From Acidobacteriaceae bacterium (GTDB lineage: Bacteria > Acidobacteriota > Terriglobia > Terriglobales > Acidobacteriaceae), in assembly GCA_025352065.1 (NCBI GenBank), contig JANXUC010000056.1, positions 20,439 through 84,438 of the forward strand: 64,000 nucleotides of DNA, read 5' to 3'. The position numbers and the translations under genes were made by a program. Positions 51,837 to 59,267 of the stretch are shown here, piece by piece (positions within the stretch are counted from its first letter, which is position 1; each line of letters begins with the position of its first letter). Under the pieces are notes generated by a model. It made no database searches. It had not been told where the DNA came from and worked only from the letters and a program-made list of their open reading frames with translations.

Positions 51837-52288
51837 TTACTTCTTCCTCACTTCTGTCAGCACCGTCGTTGCCGCTAGCTGAATCAGCCGCGTCAGCACA
51901 TCCTCGCCGTCCGATTTCGCCTTACTCTGCTGCGCATTCTGCAGCCTCCGCGCACTCTGCCCCGTTGCCACCAGCTGATACTGCACCGTCACATCATCCT
52001 TCGTCTTAATCTGGCTATTGAACCCCGTCAGCTGGCTCATCGCCTGCTGCTACGCCGACATCGCCGCAGCCGACGACGATGGCAGCATTGTCGCCGCCTG
52101 GTAGAAGCTCCCGTGGAATCCGCCACCACCCCGCGCAGTGAAGTTGTGGATACCTGCGCCACTAACCAGCCCGGAATGAGCGCGAAAACACACAGGCCCA
52201 AGGCAATCGCGACTAGGCGATTGGCCCTGTTCAATACCGTAAAAAGACGAAAATCACCGTAAGAGTATAGGAAGAAAGGTCGATCCAT
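51837..52288 (-). pseudogene. Chimeric remnant: Oar-like N-terminus joined to the end of another gene
   Basis: From 52288 one frame reads a leader (ALGLCVFALIPGWLVAQ) and then VSTTSLRGVVADSTGAS, the usual start of an Oar-like TonB receptor's regulatory domain. That frame stays open into low-value sequence and stops near 52037. In a second frame, the same DNA reads FYQAATMLPSSSAAAMSA, then a TAG, then QQAMSQLTGFNSQIKTKDDV and about 50 more residues (QYQLVATGQSARR, LTRLIQLAATTVLTEV). The second is the real C-terminus of an unknown gene, followed by a good terminator. The two pieces were joined by deletion; neither is intact. Confidence 0.6.
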
Positions 52289-52791
52289 TTTGGCCCGCCT
52301 GGCAAATCTTCAGGTTTGAAATCACTGCTTCCCCAAGGATAGAGAGACGGGGGTTACAGGGTGATGAAAGCCAGCAGAGCACATCTCCCGTGTCCGCAGT
52401 TTGGCTTCGAAATCCAACATATCTATCTCTTAATGAACAACTTAGTAGAAATATAGGAGCCGAAAAGTAGCCCCTTCGATAGTCACCTCCGAAACTTCTT
52501 GACCTTTCGCCCCCCACGCTCTAGAATCCTTGTTTCCATGAGTCGTGAGTTGCAGGCCTCTGGTCCCAGACTAGCCGTTCAATAGCTGGCACGTCACAGG
52601 ATAAATCCTTGAAATTACGCAACTTCAGAGCTTGCACGCGCATCTAAAGGTGTGGCTGATTATTCTGGTTTCCCCGCAGAAACTAGTAGGTTACTGCCCG
52701 GATTAGGGTGCAAGTTAGCCCAACCTAGGCGTTCTCAACTAGGAAGCACCAAACTGCGGCGCTCTTTACTTAGGAAAGAAGGTATCCTCCA
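52289..52791. other. Intergenic, no gene supported
   Basis: About 500 bases between the remnant and the omega-like gene. Short frames on the minus strand lack start sites and are not protein-like. It should include the promoter and leader for the omega-rho genes; no hairpin of note was found. Confidence 0.45.
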
Positions 52792-53010
52792 ATGCGTTCA
52801 CGCAAAGTTTTCAGCGCTTTACATACCATGAAGAACCGTTATGTCCTATGTCAGCTCGCTTCCAAGGCCACCCGTAAGTTCCACCGGCCCAATACTCGTA
52901 TTCAGGAAACCATGAACGAGGTCCTCGAGCTGATCGCTTCCGAGCAGATGACCGTTCTGAAGGAACCAGAAACCAACAAATCCGTTGAGGAGCGTCGGCG
53001 GGCGGCTTAA
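52792..53010 (+). CDS. rpoZ: RNA polymerase omega-like subunit
   Basis: A 72-residue protein. The core KNRYVLCQLASKATRKFH (about 14-31) is the omega signature (xNRYxLVxxAAKRAR). It is followed by NTRIQETMNEVLELIASEQM, a helix, as in short acidobacterial omega proteins. Omega aids assembly of beta-prime in RNA polymerase. The N-terminus (MRSRKVFSALHTM) is somewhat longer than usual. AAAGG lies ten bases before the ATG. Placement before rho supports a core gene-expression unit. The match is fair rather than strong, so a hypothetical small protein cannot be excluded. Confidence 0.6.
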   Translation: MRSRKVFSALHTMKNRYVLCQLASKATRKFHRPNTRIQETMNEVLELIASEQMTVLKEPETNKSVEERRRAA

Positions 53011-53148
53011 GCCAGCCCCGCCGCTCTGCCCCCCGCTACCAGGCTGCGCCTAAGTTATCAGTAACCCTAAAAACAATCCCTTTGTTCAAATCTGATCGTT
53101 GCGACCTTTCCCGTTGACCCTCCGCACAACCCCCATTCAGGTGAATCG

Positions 53149-54399
53149 ATGACTATTTCCGAATTAAAAGAAAAAAACATTACCGAGTTGACCAAGATCG
53201 CCCGGACCTTGGAACTCCCCGGCACCAGCGGCCTCCGCAAACAAGACCTCATCTTCAAGATACTTCAGGCGCAAAGCGAAAAAGAAGGCCACATTTTCGC
53301 CGAAGGCGTTCTTGAAATTCTCCCCGACGGCTACGGTTTCCTCCGCTCGCCCGATTACAACTACCTTCCCGGCCCCGACGACATTTACGTCTCGCCCTCC
53401 CAGATTCGCAAATTCGATCTGAAGACTGGCGACACCGTCAGCGGCCAGGTCCGCCCGCCGCACGAAGGCGAAAAATATTTCGCTCTGGTCAAGATCGAAG
53501 CCGTCAACTTCGAATCCCCCGACGAAGCGCGCAACAAAATCCTGTTCGACAACCTGACGCCGCTCTATCCGCAAGAACGCATCAAGCTGGAAACCACTCG
53601 CGAAAACGCCAGCGCACGCGTCATGGATCTGCTCACGCCCATCGGCAAAGGCCAGCGCGGCCTGATCGTGTCGCCGCCTCGCGCCGGTAAAACCATGCTG
53701 CTGCAAAACGTCGCCAACTCCATCACGACGAATCATCCCGAAGTCGTTCTCATCGTCCTTCTGATCGACGAGCGCCCGGAAGAAGTTACCGACATGCAGC
53801 GCAGCGTCAAAGGCGAGGTCATTTCCTCCACCTTCGACGAACCAGCAGCCCGCCACGTCCAAGTCGCTGAAATGGTGATTGAAAAAGCGAAGCGCCTGGT
53901 CGAACACAAGCGCGATGTAGTGATTCTGCTGGACTCGGTAACCCGTCTAGCCCGCGCCTATAACACCATCGTTCCACCCTCGGGCAAAGTCCTCTCCGGC
54001 GGCGTCGATTCCAACGCTCTGCAACGCCCGAAACGCTTCTTCGGATCAGCCCGCAACATTGAAGAAGGCGGCTCGCTGACGATTATTGCGACGGCCCTGA
54101 TCGACACCGGCTCCCGCATGGATGACGTGATCTTTGAAGAATTCAAAGGTACCGGCAACATGGAAATCATTCTCGACCGCAAACTGGTCGACAAACGCGT
54201 ATTCCCAGCCATCGACATCCAACGTTCCGGAACAAGAAAAGAAGAAATCCTGATCCCCAAAGAAGACCTGCAACGCATCTGGGTCCTCCGCAAGGTCCTG
54301 AACCCGCTATCCCCGGTGGAAGCAATGGAACTGCTCACCGAGCGCATGGCCAAGACGAAGAACAACGCGGAGTTCCTCGCGAATATGAGCGCCCTGTAG
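53149..54399 (+). CDS. rho: Transcription termination factor Rho
   Basis: A 416-residue hexameric RNA helicase ending transcription. The N-terminal helix bundle ([20 protein letters not shown]) and the RNA-binding cold-shock fold ([20 protein letters not shown], then [14 protein letters not shown]) form the primary RNA site. The ATPase domain has Walker [30 protein letters not shown], Walker [17 protein letters not shown], the Q-loop around [10 protein letters not shown], and the arginine finger region [10 protein letters not shown]. There is no long insertion in the N-terminus as in some Actinobacteria. AGGTGA lies five bases before the ATG. The length is the family norm. Confidence 0.98.
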   Translation: MTISELKEKNITELTKIARTLELPGTSGLRKQDLIFKILQAQSEKEGHIFAEGVLEILPDGYGFLRSPDYNYLPGPDDIYVSPSQIRKFDLKTGDTVSGQVRPPHEGEKYFALVKIEAVNFESPDEARNKILFDNLTPLYPQERIKLETTRENASARVMDLLTPIGKGQRGLIVSPPRAGKTMLLQNVANSITTNHPEVVLIVLLIDERPEEVTDMQRSVKGEVISSTFDEPAARHVQVAEMVIEKAKRLVEHKRDVVILLDSVTRLARAYNTIVPPSGKVLSGGVDSNALQRPKRFFGSARNIEEGGSLTIIATALIDTGSRMDDVIFEEFKGTGNMEIILDRKLVDKRVFPAIDIQRSGTRKEEILIPKEDLQRIWVLRKVLNPLSPVEAMELLTERMAKTKNNAEFLANMSAL

Positions 54400-54520
54400 G
54401 AATTTTTAATATGGTCATCGGCGATTTGTGATTTGGTGTTTGGTCACTTTGTAATTCTTGATTAGTATTCTGGAGATTTAGCAGTCCGAAACACTCGGGA
54501 TTAGCCGGTAACTTAAGAGT

Positions 54521-54566
54521 TTGTCATTCCGAACATCTCCACCGTGAGGAATCTGCTATTTCTCGG
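54521..54566 (+). repeat. GTCATTCCGA...GAGGAATCTGCT repeat
   Basis: TTGTCATTCCGAAC followed by CGTGAGGAATCTGCT, in the 400-base stretch 54400-54803 between rho and MscS that holds no gene. Confidence 0.85.
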
Positions 54567-54599
54567 TCTCGCTCTCCTCAAGACCACAAACACAAAACG

Positions 54600-54642
54600 G
54601 GTGCCCTATCCTTCTTTCGCGCACTCTGCGAAAGAGGGTGGG
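54600..54642 (+). repeat. CTTTCGCGCA-type inverted repeat
   Basis: TTCTTTCGCGCACTCTGCGAAAGA within GGTGCCCTATCC...GGTGGGC, a hairpin-forming repeat. The other copy, in opposite orientation, is at 61852-61898. Confidence 0.85.
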
Positions 54643-54803
54643 CTGCAAGCACAAATTCCTCATAAACAATAACTTACCGAAAAGCAATCGATTTCAGATA
54701 CGCCTTTCGGTGCCCCAGGTTCGCGGGCGCCCTTTGCACGATAACCTGGGAGAAGGTAAGCCGAACCGCCCAAAACGCTCGTTCCAATTCCTCAAATCTC
54801 CAA

Positions 54804-55715
54804 CTACAAATCGCTCTTCCCCTCCACCACATACACCCTGCCCGAAGCGCCCGTCTCCACTCCATTCTTCTCGAAATCTTCCTTGATCCGCAGCCGCAGT
54901 TCCCGGCCCACATCGTACTGACGGCCAGGATTCACCCGGGCTCCTACCAGGTACTCCACTTCCCCGTTTGCAACTCGTTCAATTCCAAGAACGCGTGGTG
55001 TCACTATAAAATCGGTCGCCCACGCCGTATCCTCAGCCATCGCCGCGCCCACCGTCTGCAACAAGCCCATCACCCGCTCGCTGTTTTCCGTGTACGCCGT
55101 CGTAGTCCGCAAAAGCACCTGCGACCAATCCCGCGTCAAATTCGAAACCAGCTTAATCTCACTATTCGGAATCGTATGCACAGTCCCATCCGCATCGCGC
55201 AACACCGTCCGCCGCAGTGACATATCCTCCACCAACCCTGTCACCCCGGCAGCCCGCACAGTGTCCCCTACGTCATATTGATTCTCCAGCAGGATAAAAA
55301 ATCCGTTGATCACATCTTTCACCAGGGCCTGCGCCCCAAAGCCAATCGCCAACCCGGCAATCCCCGCACTGGCCAGCACCGGGCCTAGGTTAAAACCCAA
55401 CTGCGAAAGAATTTCCAGGCCCGCAACAAACACGATAGCGAACATCCCCACGCTGGAGAGCACGCCAGCCAGCGTCTTCGACTGCCGCGCCCGCATTTCC
55501 GTATAGCGGTAGGGCACGCTCACAGCGCTCATCCGATTCGTCAGCGCCCGCAACAAACGAATCAGTAAAAACGAGACCACCAGTACAAATACGATCTTCG
55601 GCAAATCGTGGTGCAGAAACTGCCGCGCATCCTGCTGCCAGTCCCGCATCAATCCCGGAGCATCCACCGCAGGCTCAACCAGCCCGCCCAAAATAGCGTA
55701 AATAGAGTGAGTCAT
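54804..55715 (-). CDS. Small-conductance mechanosensitive channel (MscS family)
   Basis: A 303-residue protein with three membrane helices (IVFVLVVSFLLIRLLRALTN, then LAGVLSSVGMFAIVFVAGLEIL, and the pore helix GPVLASAGIAGLAIGFGAQALVKDVINGFFILLE), the last being the TM3 signature. The cytoplasmic beta domain follows (GDTVRAAGVTGLVEDMSLRRTVLRDADGTVHTIPN) and a C-terminal alpha/beta part (LRLRIKEDFEKNGVE). It opens under membrane tension to release solutes. Start ATG 55715. It is single, with repeats on the 3' side and a divergent small secreted protein 97 bases upstream. Confidence 0.95.
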   Translation of the reverse strand: MTHSIYAILGGLVEPAVDAPGLMRDWQQDARQFLHHDLPKIVFVLVVSFLLIRLLRALTNRMSAVSVPYRYTEMRARQSKTLAGVLSSVGMFAIVFVAGLEILSQLGFNLGPVLASAGIAGLAIGFGAQALVKDVINGFFILLENQYDVGDTVRAAGVTGLVEDMSLRRTVLRDADGTVHTIPNSEIKLVSNLTRDWSQVLLRTTTAYTENSERVMGLLQTVGAAMAEDTAWATDFIVTPRVLGIERVANGEVEYLVGARVNPGRQYDVGRELRLRIKEDFEKNGVETGASGRVYVVEGKSDL

Positions 55716-55812
55716 GATTCCTAAAGCGTAGTCGATTCCCCCTTACGCGGCAAAACTCCCGCCACAGAATATAATCGCAAAATACCCAACTTTGAGTCGC
55801 TACGAGGTTCTT

Positions 55813-56175
55813 GTGATCCTGAAGCGCTTGCTACTTTCCCTCTTGTTTCTCACCCTATCTTTCGCCAGCCCAAGCCCGTCCCGAGCGGCATCGCAGGCAG
55901 GCGTCCAAATTCCCATCCCCCAAAATCCCTCAGCCCAGCCATCGCCCGAGGACGAGGCCCGCCAGCGCTGGGAGCACGACCACGAAAAAAAAGCCAACGA
56001 AGAGCGCTTCCAAAAGATAAAAGATGACACGGAAAAACTCGTCACCCTCTCTAACCAGCTAAAAGAATACGTCGCCAAAGCCAACGAACACACGCTCTCC
56101 GTCAATGTGGTCAAGAAAGCTGAAGAAATTGAGAAGCTCGCGAAGAGTGTGAAAGATAAAATGAAGGCAAATTAG
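55813..56175 (+). CDS. Small exported coiled-coil protein
   Basis: About 120 residues. A signal peptide (KRLLLSLLFLTLSFASPSPSRA) is followed by a Pro/Gln linker (IPIPQNPSAQPSPED) and a long charged helix (KKANEERFQKIKDDTEKLVTL, then VVKKAEEIEKLAKSVKDKM), a coiled coil. Start GTG 55813 with GAGG five bases upstream is preferred over an in-frame TTG at 55792, since the N-terminus then fits a signal peptide. Similar small exported helical proteins are common in Acidobacteria; function unknown. Confidence 0.7.
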   Translation: MILKRLLLSLLFLTLSFASPSPSRAASQAGVQIPIPQNPSAQPSPEDEARQRWEHDHEKKANEERFQKIKDDTEKLVTLSNQLKEYVAKANEHTLSVNVVKKAEEIEKLAKSVKDKMKAN

Positions 56176-56222
56176 TTCGCCGCACAAGCGTCTCGCCGGA
56201 TTCAGAACCAACTCCTCCAGAG

Positions 56223-56264
56223 TTTGTCATTCCGAACGGCCCCATCGTGAGGAATCTGTTGCTT
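56223..56264 (+). repeat. GTCATTCCGA...GAGGAATCTGTT repeat
   Basis: TTGTCATTCCGAAC, then CGTGAGGAATCTGTTG, between the coiled-coil gene and the DUF2277 gene. Confidence 0.8.
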
Positions 56265-56280
56265 CTATAAACGCCCGCGC

Positions 56281-56544
56281 TCAATCCTCAAACCGCTCCG
56301 CCGCCAGCGCCTTCGCCGCTTCCTCCTCCCGATTCTTCGCAGGCGCCGTCGTCTCCAGCGACCGCAACAACCTCCCCGAAATTCCAGCAATCTCCTCCAC
56401 CGCCGCCAAAAACATCACCTCATTCCCCTTCGACCGTTTGTGGAATCCGGTGATTTTCCTTACAAATTGCAGCGATGCCGCCTGCACTTCATCCGGGCGT
56501 CACCGGCGGATCAAAATTAAACAGCGTCTTGATGTTCCGGCACA
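56281..56544 (-). pseudogene. DUF2277 gene with a one-base insertion
   Basis: A GTG at 56544 with GGAGG six bases upstream gives MCRNIKTLFNFDPPVTP, the exact start of DUF2277 proteins. One extra base in a G/C run at 56495-56497 then shifts the frame. The next frame continues as DEVQAASLQFVRKITGFHKR, VMFLAAVEEIAG and NREEEAAKALAAERFED, the rest of DUF2277. With one base removed the protein is intact at about 87 residues. DUF2277 function is unknown. Either a recent mutation or a sequencing error. Confidence 0.8.
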
Positions 56545-56592
56545 CCGCACCCTCCGGTTTTATTAAATTTTTCCAATATAGAAACGTAAACT

Positions 56593-57216
56593 TTAACGTT
56601 TCACCACAGGGCGCTTCAGCTCAAAGCGTTCTGTCGTTCGCGAGTACTGCAATCCTCCCATGCGGCCAACCAGGTCGAGAGCGTCCCCATCAATTTTGCC
56701 ATCCCGCATCACACTCTCTTCAACATGAACACAAACAATCCGTCCCAGCACCAGGCTGCTACCTTCTCCATCCGCTCCAAAATCAAGAATCCTCTCCAAC
56801 CTGCATTCAAAACTCACCGGAGACCCCGCCACCTGCATCGGCGTCACCATCTCCGACGGCCGTGACGCCAGCCTCGCCACTTCAAACTCATTCACGCCAT
56901 ACTCGTAATCGCCACTGGTAAGATTCATCGCCTCAGCCAACTCATACGGAACCACGTTCACCACAAACTCTCCCGTCGCGCGAATATTTACCAGCGTCCC
57001 CTTCTCCTCATGCCCGTGCGGAAGCGTACGCACGCCTGGCGAAAAACCCAGTATCGGCGGCTCCGCAGACACCACATTAAAGAATGAAAACGGCGCCAGA
57101 TTCGGCACGTCGTCGGGACTCACGGTAGAAACCCAGGCAATCGGCCGCGGCGCCACCGCACTCAACAAAATTCGATACAGCTCCCGCGCAGAAATAGCAT
57201 CAACTCGAACATTCAT
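56593..57216 (-). CDS. Flavin reductase-like domain protein
   Basis: A 207-residue protein of the flavin reductase (FMN-binding split-barrel) family: YRILLSAVAPRPIAWVSTVSPD, NLAPFSFFNVVSAEPPILGFS, NIRATGEFVVNVVPYELAEAMN, with the FMN-binding motifs in the first two. These enzymes reduce FMN/FAD with NAD(P)H for monooxygenases, or are unnamed flavoproteins. Start ATG 57216 (MNVRVDAI); the upstream reading is not protein-like. It is the neighbour of the DUF2277 gene, with no partner monooxygenase seen. Confidence 0.85.
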   Translation of the reverse strand: MNVRVDAISARELYRILLSAVAPRPIAWVSTVSPDDVPNLAPFSFFNVVSAEPPILGFSPGVRTLPHGHEEKGTLVNIRATGEFVVNVVPYELAEAMNLTSGDYEYGVNEFEVARLASRPSEMVTPMQVAGSPVSFECRLERILDFGADGEGSSLVLGRIVCVHVEESVMRDGKIDGDALDLVGRMGGLQYSRTTERFELKRPVVKR

Positions 57217-57459
57217 CCCAGCAGTGTAAATCGAACTCCACTTCCGATGCCGGCAGCCCAAACTGGCCTTCCGCAACCAATCCCTCCAATCCCCCCCAAT
57301 TCCCATTTTGGGAAATTCTTGTCAAGCCCCCTAAACTACCCTTTTCCTCGCAACTCACTCATTCCAATACAAAGATAGTTCGCAAAATAATGGCGGTTTC
57401 CCCCTCCCAACCTGCTATTCTGGATATAGAAGTAAAGATTTCCAAAATCCGCAGCAAAG

Positions 57460-57492
57460 AAGGCGTGGCCACTGAGCCACGCCTTTTCTTTT
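57460..57492 (+). terminator. Terminator-like hairpin upstream of the PD-(D/E)XK gene
   Basis: AAGGCGTGGC and GCCACGCCTT form a ten-base stem with a six-base loop (CACTGA), followed by TTCTTTT. It lies about 50 bases before the TTG start at 57537 and after about 100 AT-rich bases that could hold a promoter. It may end a small RNA or attenuate the downstream gene. Confidence 0.65.
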
Positions 57493-57536
57493 GCCCAAAA
57501 TCAATCGCCACTCAACCCGTCACCAAGGAGTCTACT

Positions 57537-58052
57537 TTGCCCACAAAAAAAGCTGTCGCCAACCCGCGCAGCCCGCGCAAATCCACCAGAAAGCGTTTCG
57601 GAGAACATTCCGAAGCCGCCTTCTTAGAACGCGCCACCTACGAAGGCTTCGGCGTCGCCAAGCCTTGGGGAGACAGCGACCGCTACGACTTCATCCTCGA
57701 CTCCGGCCACCGCCTCTGGCGCGTCCAGGTCAAATCCACCAGCCACCAAATCGCCGGACGCTACGGCTACCCCTTCATGGCTCACTCCTGGGAGAAGGAC
57801 GGCTCCAAGCGACCCTATACGCCCGACCAAATCGACATCCTCGCCGCCTACATCGTCCCAGAAAAACTCTGGTACATCATCCCCATTCAGGCCCTCAACG
57901 GCACCCTAACTTTCACCCTCTTCTGCCACCAACGCCCCGCAGGACGCGGCGGCGCCCACCGCGCCCACAACTTCGACCAATACCGCGAAGCCTGGCACCT
58001 CCTCCGCCTGGAGGCAAAACCGAATGTAGCGCGGGCGGAGAGGATCGTGTAG
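57537..58052 (+). CDS. PD-(D/E)XK-type protein (group I intron endonuclease-like)
   Basis: A 171-residue protein: a basic lead (TKKAVANPRSPRKSTRKRFG), then EAAFLERATYEGFGVAKPWG, SDRYDFILD, and LWRVQVKSTSHQI, in which Glu, Asp and VQVKS form the PD-(D/E)XK nuclease core. The rest (YTPDQIDILAAYIVPEKLWYIIPI) fits the same family (PDDEXK_5 type), named for group I intron endonucleases but common as stand-alone genes. Start TTG 57537 has AAGGAG six bases upstream; the reading upstream crosses the hairpin and is not protein-like. The stop TAG comes from a dispersed repeat. No intron is recognised. Confidence 0.75.
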   Translation: MPTKKAVANPRSPRKSTRKRFGEHSEAAFLERATYEGFGVAKPWGDSDRYDFILDSGHRLWRVQVKSTSHQIAGRYGYPFMAHSWEKDGSKRPYTPDQIDILAAYIVPEKLWYIIPIQALNGTLTFTLFCHQRPAGRGGAHRAHNFDQYREAWHLLRLEAKPNVARAERIV

Positions 58053-58072
58053 GGCGAGCATTCCTGCTCGCC
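58047..58072 (+). repeat. GGCGAGCAGG-family repeat at the end of the PD-(D/E)XK gene
   Basis: GTGTAGGGCGAGCATTCCTG and then CTCGCC. Its TAG (58050-58052) ends the gene, as at 46295-46297 for the FAH gene. Confidence 0.85.
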
Positions 58073-58105
58073 GGCCTGGGAGGGGTGGTGAACGCGAGCG
58101 AGAAG

Positions 58106-58217
58106 CAGATTCCTCCCTTCGCAAAAGAACGCTCAGGGTCGGAATGGCAAATTTTCAGAAACTGAATTTACCCTCAACCCTTGTCATTCCGAACGCAGTG
58201 AGGAATCTGCTGTTTCT
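58106..58217. repeat. Two inverted GTCATTCCGA-family copies
   Basis: A minus-strand copy (58106-58152, reading GCCATTCCGACC ... GGAGGAATCTGCT on that strand) and a plus-strand copy (58181-58217, TTGTCATTCCGAACGCAGTGAGG) lie 28 bases apart, head to head. Together they could form a large hairpin. A further short inverted repeat (GCAGACAAGACTGTCCGCGC) lies at 58254-58277, related to one at 63897-63919. Confidence 0.75.
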
Positions 58218-58278
58218 CGCGGACACCCGCTTCTCTCCCGCTGCCAGTTTTTCGCAGACAAGACTGTCCGCGCTACAT

Positions 58279-58665
58279 CTACCACAGCCGCCGCACGCCG
58301 TATCTGTCAAACACCGCATCGCTACTCACAATTGGAACACCTTCGGCTTGCGCTTGCGCAATCAGCATACGGTCAAACGGATCTTTATGCGGGCCAGGGA
58401 GAAGTCCCGCGCGCAATGCGTGGTCAACCGAAATCGGAAGGCTCTCGAAGCCCTCTTGTGAAAGGACACTGCTGAAATCGGCGATCAGGTCGGCGGCCAT
58501 ATCCAACTTGCCTAAACGGACTTTGGTCGCAATTTCCCACGCCGAAGCCGCGCTGACGACAACCGCGTTGCTGCCCAGCGCGATCAGTTTGCGGGCTTTG
58601 ACTGGCAGCAAGCGGTCATCGTTCAGCCACCACAGCAAGGCGTGCGTATCCAGAAGGAGTCGCAA
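58279..58665 (-). CDS. vapC: VapC-type PIN-domain toxin
   Basis: A 128-residue PIN-domain ribonuclease: LLDTHALLWWLNDD with the first Asp, ASAWEIATKVRLGKL with the Glu, and PFDRMLIAQA and VSSDAVFDRYGV with the last two Asp. All four acidic residues of the active site are present. These toxins cut tRNA or rRNA when freed from their antitoxin. The gene follows the antitoxin by six bases. Confidence 0.92.
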   Translation of the reverse strand: MRLLLDTHALLWWLNDDRLLPVKARKLIALGSNAVVVSAASAWEIATKVRLGKLDMAADLIADFSSVLSQEGFESLPISVDHALRAGLLPGPHKDPFDRMLIAQAQAEGVPIVSSDAVFDRYGVRRLW

Positions 58666-58671
58666 AGGAGG

Positions 58672-58908
58672 CTATTCCCAACTTTCCAACTCGTCGAGAG
58701 GAAGAGGCTCGAAGAACTCCGAGCCAAGCTTGATCTTGCCGCGCAACGAGCCCGGCTTGCGATGGCCCTTGCTGTCCTTGAGCGCGACCAGGCGTACGAC
58801 GGGCTCAGAACCGCGAGCGATGACGACATCTTCGCCGCGACAGGCTTTTTCGATCAGCCGCGAAAGATTCGTCTTGGCTTCGTGAATGGTGACGGTGGGC
58901 ATAGACAT
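58672..58908 (-). CDS. Phd/YefM-type antitoxin
   Basis: A 78-residue antitoxin (second ATG, MPTVTIHEAKTNLSRLIEKA, may be the real start, two residues in). It has the Phd/YefM DNA-binding fold: EAKTNLSRLIEKACRGEDVV, IARGSEPVVRLV, and then a C-terminal toxin-binding tail (GSEFFEPLPLDELESW). It neutralises VapC and represses its own operon through the palindromes just upstream. Confidence 0.92.
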   Translation of the reverse strand: MSMPTVTIHEAKTNLSRLIEKACRGEDVVIARGSEPVVRLVALKDSKGHRKPGSLRGKIKLGSEFFEPLPLDELESWE

Positions 58909-58930
58909 TAGCTAACTATGCTTAGCTAAC
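58908..58930. promoter_or_regulatory. Operator of the toxin-antitoxin operon
   Basis: Two identical nine-base units, TTAGCTAAC at 58908-58916 and 58922-58930, each containing the palindrome TTAGCTAA, 14 bases apart. They lie immediately before the antitoxin start, as expected for Phd/YefM autoregulation. Confidence 0.7.
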
Positions 58931-58980
58931 TAGTTCTAGCCGAATCGCGAGTCCCAGTCAAGCGCTTCGGAACCCAGCCC

Positions 58981-59013
58981 CACCTCTGTGAAACTCAGTG
59001 CTCTCTGTGGTAA
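58981..59013 (-). repeat. CCACAGAGG-family repeat
   Basis: On the minus strand TTACCACAGAGAGCACTGAG, then TTTCACAGAGGTG. One of five copies, the others being plus-strand at 61753-61787, 61801-61834, 63405-63438 and 63796-63830. Confidence 0.8.
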
Positions 59014-59267
59014 AACCTCATTGACCCTCCGCCGCTAAAATGTTATAAAGAAGGGCTTTGTAAACGACTGGTGGGACCGCGGATAGGCTCTCGCAGGCTC
59101 TCAAAGCTTTTTTCCGACGCGGCCAAACGCAGATTGCCGTGGAAGCGCATCGGGACTTCAACCCTCACAACCTCGCGGTCGGCTTCGATAAGCAGGCGCG
59201 GGACGTGTGCGGCTTGCAGCCAACTACTTGAAATCTTAGCACTGTCTTTATTCTCTGGAGGAACTTC

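Noticed and set aside
57390..57536. N-terminal extension of the PD-(D/E)XK protein
   Set aside because: The extension is translated through a terminator-like hairpin. A TTG with an AAGGAG site at 57537 is a better start.
57491..58165. Pro/Arg-rich open frame of 224 codons overlapping the PD-(D/E)XK gene
   Set aside because: It is the shifted frame of the nuclease gene; its composition reflects CGC/CCC codon phase only.
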